Positions 5,038 to 9,415 of a stretch of DNA of 9,415 bases are shown here, in pieces. Where the stretch lies: NCBI GenBank assembly GCA_018500045.2, contig JAHBAQ020000030.1:1-9415 (forward strand), written 5' to 3'. Within the stretch, counting starts at the first letter, position 1. Each line of letters begins with the position of its first letter. The DNA is from Candidatus Shapirobacteria bacterium. Its GTDB lineage: Bacteria > Patescibacteriota > Microgenomatia > UBA12405. The notes under the pieces are model-generated. The model had not been told where the DNA came from, searched no databases, and saw only the letters and a list, made by a program, of their open reading frames with translations. The position numbers and the translations under genes are program-made.

Positions 5038-6255
5038 GTGAATCAACAAATTGATGACAATCAGCGATATTTGTCGAGAAAATATTTATTGTATAAACTT
5101 CTTACAAATCTTTTTTTTACAAGCGCTGTTTGGCTTTACTTCTATAGAATATTTATTACTGACCAACAAGTAGGCATTCTTGATGGATTGGCGTTTGCAA
5201 TTGGTCTGATAGCAGAGATTCCGTCAGGGGCGCTAGCTGATAGTTTTGGCCGAGATAAAATGGTTAAACTAGGACAATTCCTGGCTGGTGGTGGATTTTT
5301 AATCCAAGCATTTGGGAGCGGTTATGTCCAATTTTTTATTGGACAGGTAATTTTAGTTACCGGGGTTTCTTTTGTATCCGGTGCTGATGAGGCTTTATTT
5401 TTTGAAAAACTTAATTTTGACAAGAAATCTTCAAATTGGAGAAAATTGATGACACGGGGTTCTCAAGTTGTTTTAATAGCGATACTGATATCAACAATTG
5501 TTGGTGGGTGGCTACACACAATTGATCCAAGGATTCCCTGGATTTTGAATGGATTAACACTGATTGCCTCGGCTTTGTTGATTTGGACGATAAAAGATAC
5601 CCGAATTAAAAATAATAAAGGAAAAATTTCAACAGAGCTTCGTGAATATTTTATTAATATCAAATTTGGGTTTGGGCAATTTCGGTCACAAAAATTATGG
5701 TTTTACGTACCAATTATTCTTACAGTACAGGGTCTTTTTTACACTGTCGACTGGGGTTTGTTGCGGTTAGTTTTACTTGATCGTTTTTATTTTAGTCCAT
5801 TTATGGGGTCGGTAGTGATAGCTCTGAGCAGTTTGATAACCGTAGGAATATTGACGCTAATACATAAAAATGCAGAAAAAATGAGTGAAAAGAGAACAAT
5901 TACTTTGATTTCTTTTGCGGTAGCTTTAAGTTTATTACTATCGATGGCAAATATTGGTATGTGGGGATTTTTGGTTATTTTTGTTATTTACGCCGGAGAA
6001 CATACTTTTTATCCATTTATAAGTGAAGTTATTAATAACCAAACCGAAGAAAATCAACGGGCGACAGTTTTGTCGATTGCATCATTTTTACAATCACTTC
6101 CATATGTTATGTTGGCACCAATTATTGGTTATTTAAATACAGAAAATAAATTAGAATATTTTTTGCTTTTTTGGGCAATTCTAATATGTTTGGCTGTTTT
6201 TATATATCTAAAAAATAAAGGAAAAGATATAAAGATAAGCTTGGTTACTAAGTGA
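5038..6255 (+). CDS. Major facilitator superfamily (MFS) transporter
   Basis: A 405-residue inner-membrane carrier with about 12 hydrophobic segments, the usual MFS length. The clearest marker is motif A in the loop after the second helix: E60-IPSGALADSFGR-D73, with G64, D68, G71 and R72. The central cytoplasmic loop lies at about residues 185-210 (KDTRIKNNKGK), separating the two six-helix halves. The EIPSG form of motif A is common in proton-coupled drug or small-molecule exporters, but the substrate is unknown. The start is a GTG, chosen because it follows the -10 box and leaves a short polar N-terminus before the first helix; no ATG is better placed. It ends in TGA, which supports TGA being a stop codon here. 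Confidence 0.92.
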   Translation: MNQQIDDNQRYLSRKYLLYKLLTNLFFTSAVWLYFYRIFITDQQVGILDGLAFAIGLIAEIPSGALADSFGRDKMVKLGQFLAGGGFLIQAFGSGYVQFFIGQVILVTGVSFVSGADEALFFEKLNFDKKSSNWRKLMTRGSQVVLIAILISTIVGGWLHTIDPRIPWILNGLTLIASALLIWTIKDTRIKNNKGKISTELREYFINIKFGFGQFRSQKLWFYVPIILTVQGLFYTVDWGLLRLVLLDRFYFSPFMGSVVIALSSLITVGILTLIHKNAEKMSEKRTITLISFAVALSLLLSMANIGMWGFLVIFVIYAGEHTFYPFISEVINNQTEENQRATVLSIASFLQSLPYVMLAPIIGYLNTENKLEYFLLFWAILICLAVFIYLKNKGKDIKISLVTK

Positions 6256-6291
6256 TTTTTGATTAATAAGTTTTAGATGATATTTTAGGGG

Positions 6292-6300
6292 TGATAGAAT
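6292..6300 (+). promoter_or_regulatory. Extended -10 box of the flavodoxin-like gene
   Basis: TGATAGAAT ends 6 bases before the ATG at 6307. It leaves no room for a ribosome binding site, so the message should be leaderless. Confidence 0.55.
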
Positions 6301-6306
6301 TAATTC

Positions 6307-6795
6307 ATGAAAATATTAATTGCTTATTTTTCTAAGAACGGGCATACAAAAAGAGTCGCTAATGACTTGGCAAAAAATTTGAAGGCTGATATTGAGGAGA
6401 TAGTTGATTTGAAGGATAGAAGAGGTTTAAAAGGTTGGTTGGAAAGTGGTAGAGATGGAATGAAGGGTTATTTAACTGAAATTAGAGAAATAGAGAAAAA
6501 ACCAAAAAATTATGATTTGGTGATTGTGGGAACTCCAGTATGGGGATGGAATTCGACTCCCGCAGCCAGAACTTATATTGCTAATAATAAGGATGATTTT
6601 AAAAATTTGGCAGTATTTATAACTTCAGGAGATACAAAACCAGAAAAAACAGTGGCGAGTCTAGAAACAGTTTTAAATGGTAATAAAGTATTAACTTTTG
6701 AAGGTTGGAGTGAAAAAGAATTGAAAGACGAAAAAATATATCGAGAAAAACTGGAAAGGTTTATTACTAACACCACCAAAAAAAACATTTTTTAG
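6307..6795 (+). CDS. Flavodoxin-like protein
   Basis: A 162-residue cytoplasmic FMN-binding protein. The first strand MKILIAYFS leads into the phosphate-binding loop S9-KNGHTK (9-15, the usual S/T-xTGxT site with a substituted loop). The second flavin-contacting loop is GTPVWGWNSTPAA (75-87), with aromatic residues placed to stack on the isoalloxazine ring, and the third is TSGDT (106-110). This set is typical of the flavodoxin/NAD(P)H-quinone-oxidoreductase-like fold in anaerobes. It could be a one- or two-electron carrier or a small flavin reductase; the partner is not visible. It is convergent with the M20 gene, separated by 31 bases. An AGGAGG directly after the gene serves no visible start codon. 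Confidence 0.92.
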   Translation: MKILIAYFSKNGHTKRVANDLAKNLKADIEEIVDLKDRRGLKGWLESGRDGMKGYLTEIREIEKKPKNYDLVIVGTPVWGWNSTPAARTYIANNKDDFKNLAVFITSGDTKPEKTVASLETVLNGNKVLTFEGWSEKELKDEKIYREKLERFITNTTKKNIF

Positions 6796-6826
6796 GAGGA
6801 TTAGAAAATTATTGGATAATTGGTTA

Positions 6827-7813
6827 TTAAAAACAATATTTTTGAATAATTTTTTGATAAATACCAACTGCTTTGGATAGTTCAGACTTGGGAAGTTTTT
6901 CGTCTGGACCGTGAGCGTACTTGATATCCCCTGGCCCGAGAACAAGGCCATTTTGGCAAAATGAAAGTTCGGTGAAATATTTAACCGTTTGACCTTGACC
7001 CAAAAAATTTAATTCTTTTGGAATAGGAAAATTAATTGGTGGAACTGCTATTAAAGTTTCTATTTTAATATTTTGGTGATTTATGGCTGAATTAAAAAGC
7101 TTTTGATAATCATTTTTATCGTTTGGTGAAGGACGAAGACCAAAAACAGCACTGGCAGTATCGGGAACGATATTATCGGCGATACCACCATCAATTTTGA
7201 CTAAACTTACCGGTGTTTCCGGATGAAAAGAGATGGTTTTAATTTTAATGATACTATCGGTTAACAAATCAATAGCGTTGACACCCTTTTGGGGATTACT
7301 GGTGTGGGCAGCTTTACCGGTGGCGGTAACTTTGATATTTAAAATACCAAAATGACCATTGATAGGACAGCATGAAGTAGGTTCACCGATAATTATGTAA
7401 GGAATATTAGTTTTTGATTTAATCAAAGCTTTGATACCATCAAAGTTACTTTCTTCACCATTAGTAAAAATTAATCCGAAATTATTTAAACCTTGATTTT
7501 TGGCATTTATTCCGGCAATAAGCATTGAGGCAATGGAGGCTTTGGTGTCACAAGAGCCGCGACCGTAAATATATTCTTGGTCTTGGCTAAATTTTATAAA
7601 AGGAGAAACGGTGTCCATATGGGCCGATAGATAGATTTTGGGCTGACCAACTTTGGCGATAATATTAAAGCGTTTTTCGTCGATCCAGTTTTTTTCAACA
7701 GTAAAGTTATTTTGCTGAAGAAAATGAAAAATATATTCAGCAACAGCGATTTCGTTTCCGCTAGTAGAAGGAATACTAATCAGGTCTTTGAGTAAATCTT
7801 CGGTTAATATCAT
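6827..7813 (-). CDS. M20 family metallopeptidase/deacylase (ArgE/LysK/DapE-like)
   Basis: A 328-residue zinc-dependent amidohydrolase of the M20 family, which hydrolyses N-acyl amino acids or small peptides in the cytoplasm. Metal and catalytic residues are all visible: H65 and D67 (SAHMDTV), D89 (GRGSCDTKA), E120/E121 (TNGEES, general base and ligand), E144 (GEPT) and H301 (GPGDIKYAHGPDE). The small lid/dimerisation domain starts near AAHTSNPQKGVNA (168-180) and returns to the catalytic domain after about 260. The GPGD-x4-H signature is closer to ArgE/LysK acetylornithine/acetyllysine deacetylases than to DapE. No lysine or arginine biosynthesis neighbours are present, so scavenging of N-acyl amino acids or dipeptides is equally possible. 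It is divergent from the DUF1801 gene, with a 65-base gap holding both promoters. Confidence 0.92.
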   Translation of the reverse strand: MILTEDLLKDLISIPSTSGNEIAVAEYIFHFLQQNNFTVEKNWIDEKRFNIIAKVGQPKIYLSAHMDTVSPFIKFSQDQEYIYGRGSCDTKASIASMLIAGINAKNQGLNNFGLIFTNGEESNFDGIKALIKSKTNIPYIIIGEPTSCCPINGHFGILNIKVTATGKAAHTSNPQKGVNAIDLLTDSIIKIKTISFHPETPVSLVKIDGGIADNIVPDTASAVFGLRPSPNDKNDYQKLFNSAINHQNIKIETLIAVPPINFPIPKELNFLGQGQTVKYFTELSFCQNGLVLGPGDIKYAHGPDEKLPKSELSKAVGIYQKIIQKYCF

Positions 7814-7823
7814 ACTTGTATGT

Positions 7824-7829
7824 ATTATA
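7824..7829 (-). promoter_or_regulatory. -10 box of the M20 gene
   Basis: On the minus strand a perfect TATAAT ends 10 bases before the ATG (7813). A transcript would begin about 3 bases before the start codon. There is no clear -35. Confidence 0.5.
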
Positions 7830-7864
7830 TCGAAATTATTGATACTTTGCGTAATGTTTGGGTT

Positions 7865-7873
7865 TGATAAAAT
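7865..7873 (+). promoter_or_regulatory. Extended -10 box of the DUF1801 gene
   Basis: TGATAAAAT ends 5 bases before the ATG at 7879. It argues for this ATG over the in-frame TTG at 7858, which would lie upstream of the box. Confidence 0.55.
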
Positions 7874-7878
7874 TATTT

Positions 7879-8211
7879 ATGGACAAAAAAGTTGGCGAAT
7901 ATATTGATAGACAGCCATTACTACAAAAAGAATTATTAAACAAAATTAGGCAATTGATCAAAGAATTAATTCCAAATGCTGAAGAAAGAATGAGTTATGG
8001 GGTACCAGCTTTTAGATTAGACGGTAAACAAATTTTATATGCCGCTTTTAAAAACCATATTGGTTTTTACCCAGAACCGGAGATAATTGAAAAATTTAAA
8101 AAAGAACTGGTGAATTACGAAACGACTAAGGGAACGATAAAATTTAATCTGGACGAACCAATTCCTTATGATTTGATGAGAAAAATTATTAGACTGAAAT
8201 ATAACTTGTAG
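7879..8211 (+). CDS. DUF1801 family protein
   Basis: A 110-residue cytoplasmic protein matching DUF1801 (YdhG/YdeI-like). It has an N-terminal helical segment (VGEYIDRQPLLQKELLNKIR), the signature ERMSYGVPAFRLDGKQILYAAFKNHIGFYP at about 37-66, and a C-terminal KGTIKFNLDEPIPYDLMRKIIR stretch where the family usually has TIRFPLDKPIP followed by a helix. The family fold is related to iron-chaperone frataxin-like proteins; its molecular role is not settled. The ATG at 7879 fits both the family N-terminus and the -10 box. It ends 24 bases from the convergent FAD dehydrogenase gene. Confidence 0.9.
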   Translation: MDKKVGEYIDRQPLLQKELLNKIRQLIKELIPNAEERMSYGVPAFRLDGKQILYAAFKNHIGFYPEPEIIEKFKKELVNYETTKGTIKFNLDEPIPYDLMRKIIRLKYNL

Positions 8212-8235
8212 TAACGGGAAGATGGTCTGAGAAGA

Positions 8236-9396
8236 TTATTTTGATTGACGTTTGGTTTTGTGAGTGTCGGACTTGAGAGTTTTAAGAATTCCTCGGGCGG
8301 CCATAATACCAGTAGCTCCGGCACCGGTGATAGATCCAGCCATACCAGAAGCATCGCCAGCAACGAAGAGATTTTTTACATTGGTTTCCATATTGGGATC
8401 GGCTTTAACTTTGGTGGAGCGGAATTTTACTTCAGGGGCATAAAGTAAAGTAGAACCTGAATTAATACCAGGCATAACTTTGTCGAGTTGAGCCAAACCT
8501 TCTAAAATATCAGTAACTATGCGATGTGGTAAAGCCATAGAGATATCTCCTGGAGTAACATCTTTTAGTGTGGGCGTGACGATAGACTTTCGAATACGAG
8601 AAGTAGTGCTGCGATGGCCGGCTTTTAGATCAGCTAAACGCTGTAAGATAGGCTTTCCCCCACCAATGGTGGTGGCAAGTTCGGCAATAGATCGTGCATA
8701 AAGGAGTGAGTTTTCGACTGGCTCAGTTAAATGAACCTCACAAACAAAAGCAAAATTGGAATTTGGTGAAGCATGATCAGAAAGTGAATGGCCATTAACA
8801 CAAACATATCCAGTATAATCTTCGCGAGCAACAAAACCGTTGGGACAACTACAAAAAGTTCTGATGATATCATCAAAAGTGTTTGTTCTGACTTTAAAGA
8901 CGACTTCGTAAAGTGCTTCGGCATGACGTCGCATAACATATGATGGGAATTCGACCCGAACACCAACTTCAACCATATCATAGGTGTATTTAATTTTGTA
9001 TTTATCGGACATAAGCTGAAACCAACGAGCCATTCCCCGTCCTGGAGCTAATAAAACTTTTTTGGCATAGTAATTGTCCTTATCAGTTTTAACTCCAACA
9101 ATAATTTTGTTTTCCACAATTAAGTCGGTAATTTCGGTTTGATCAAAAAAAGTAACACCGTTTTTTTCCAAAAAATTTTGGAATTTATGCATAACTATTT
9201 TGAGCTTGTCAGTACCCACATGTTTGGCCCGACGGACAATTAGTTCAATATCGTGGATTTGGGCTTCTTCAATTAGTTGGTTGATCTCTTCTTTATTTTT
9301 AGGATATTCTTCCGCATTAACACCAAACTCCATAAATATTCTATCGATTTCGTTTAAGATTTTAGCGTAATCTTGAGGATCAATAATATCAAAGGT
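8236..9396 (-). CDS. FAD-dependent dehydrogenase, C-terminal part (COG2509-like), 5' end missing
   Basis: 386 genomic codons remain. The true N-terminus, with the FAD-binding GxGxxG, lies beyond the fragment; reading on into the adapter would append a false MYKRQ. What is visible fits the COG2509 NAD(FAD)-utilising dehydrogenase family: a middle region (RRAKHVGTDKL, FLEKNGVTFFDQTEI, then KVLLAPGRGMARWF), a substrate-domain stretch with VEVGVRVEFP and TFCSCPNGFV (the family usually has FCMCPGG), and the C-terminal FAD motif NLFVAGDASGMAGSITGAGATGIMAARGIL. The C-terminal Asp of VAGD should contact the FAD ribityl chain. Family members are cytoplasmic flavoproteins of about 460-530 residues, mostly uncharacterised. 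So roughly 80-140 residues are missing. Confidence 0.88.
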   Translation of the reverse strand, partial: TFDIIDPQDYAKILNEIDRIFMEFGVNAEEYPKNKEEINQLIEEAQIHDIELIVRRAKHVGTDKLKIVMHKFQNFLEKNGVTFFDQTEITDLIVENKIIVGVKTDKDNYYAKKVLLAPGRGMARWFQLMSDKYKIKYTYDMVEVGVRVEFPSYVMRRHAEALYEVVFKVRTNTFDDIIRTFCSCPNGFVAREDYTGYVCVNGHSLSDHASPNSNFAFVCEVHLTEPVENSLLYARSIAELATTIGGGKPILQRLADLKAGHRSTTSRIRKSIVTPTLKDVTPGDISMALPHRIVTDILEGLAQLDKVMPGINSGSTLLYAPEVKFRSTKVKADPNMETNVKNLFVAGDASGMAGSITGAGATGIMAARGILKTLKSDTHKTKRQSK

Positions 9397-9415
9397 CTGT
9401 CTCTTATACACATCT
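9397..9415 (-). other. Nextera/Tn5 mosaic-end adapter (not genomic)
   Basis: CTGTCTCTTATACACATCT is the exact reverse complement of bases 1-19. It truncates the FAD dehydrogenase gene and creates an artificial GTG start translated as MYKRQ, a known signature of this adapter in predicted proteins. Confidence 0.98.

Noticed and set aside
5038..6255. Alternative genetic code (TGA as Gly or Trp)
   Set aside because: The frames are complete with the standard code and the MFS gene ends at TGA at its expected length.
6780..6793. AAAAAACATTTTTT as a bidirectional terminator
   Set aside because: The loop would be only 2 bases and the stem is pure A-T with no G-C core; it lies inside the flavodoxin-like coding region.
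6794..6799. AGGAGG after the flavodoxin-like gene as a ribosome binding site
   Set aside because: No start codon with an open frame lies at a usable distance, and the next gene is on the other strand.
7858..7878. TTG at 7858 as the DUF1801 start
   Set aside because: It lies upstream of the extended -10 box, and the added residues only translate promoter sequence.
20..9396. CRISPR array, transposase, toxin-antitoxin pair or defence operon
   Set aside because: No regularly spaced repeats and no matching protein motifs are present; all sizeable frames are assigned to other families or are shadows of real genes.
9397..9411. GTG start and MYKRQ N-terminus of the FAD dehydrogenase
   Set aside because: These codons are adapter sequence.

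Overview
The window looks like one complete 9.4 kb fragment of an AT-rich bacterial genome. It carries the 19-bp Nextera/Tn5 mosaic-end adapter at both tips (1-19 and, reverse-complemented, 9397-9415), in the orientation of the two ends of a single tagmented molecule. Only about 20-9396 is biological. TAA, TAG and TGA all end reading frames sensibly, so standard bacterial code 11 fits. Gene content is plain housekeeping and accessory: small compact genes, very short intergenic gaps and no Shine-Dalgarno motif before any start. Together these suggest a small-genome, probably anaerobic bacterium of the Candidate Phyla Radiation (Patescibacteria). That placement is an inference from style; there is no phylogenetic marker here.

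Layout. 67-774 (+) is a membrane-anchored CAP/SCP-domain protein. 787-1689 (-) is a DegV-family lipid-binding protein with no standard start codon. 1744-2307 (+) is rubrerythrin. 2336-2407 (+) is tRNA-Arg(CCG), followed one base later by a cytidylyltransferase-like gene (2409-2894, +). 2875-3462 (-) is a lipoprotein whose 3' end overlaps that gene tail to tail. 3522-4022 (+) is a Nudix hydrolase. 4072-4155 (+) is tRNA-Ser(GGA). 4201-4728 (+) is a DUF1697 gene lying between that tRNA and a second, degraded copy of its 3' end (4738-4761). 4785-4964 (+) is a 59-residue two-helix membrane protein. 5038-6255 (+) is an MFS transporter and 6307-6795 (+) a flavodoxin-like protein. 6827-7813 (-) is an ArgE/DapE-like M20 deacylase, 7879-8211 (+) a DUF1801 protein, and 8236-9396 (-) the C-terminal part of a COG2509-type FAD-dependent dehydrogenase cut by the fragment end.

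The genes do not form one pathway. Rubrerythrin and the flavodoxin-like protein suggest an anaerobe that handles peroxide and carries flavin redox proteins. The cell-envelope part is the CAP protein, the lipoprotein, the small membrane protein and the MFS carrier. Most genes are single transcription units with their own promoter.

The most interesting signal is regulatory. Ten protein genes have a -10 box (often extended, TGnTAnnAT) ending only 5-10 bases before the start codon, which predicts widespread leaderless mRNAs. In the DegV gene the same geometry points to an AUA (or AUU) start. The cytidylyltransferase mRNA could be made nearly leaderless by 3' processing of the tRNA-Arg in front of it. 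The second notable structure is the tRNA-Ser 3'-end duplication flanking the very AT-rich DUF1697 gene, which looks like a tiny integration footprint without an integrase. I see no CRISPR array, transposase, defence system or other clearly new multi-gene system.
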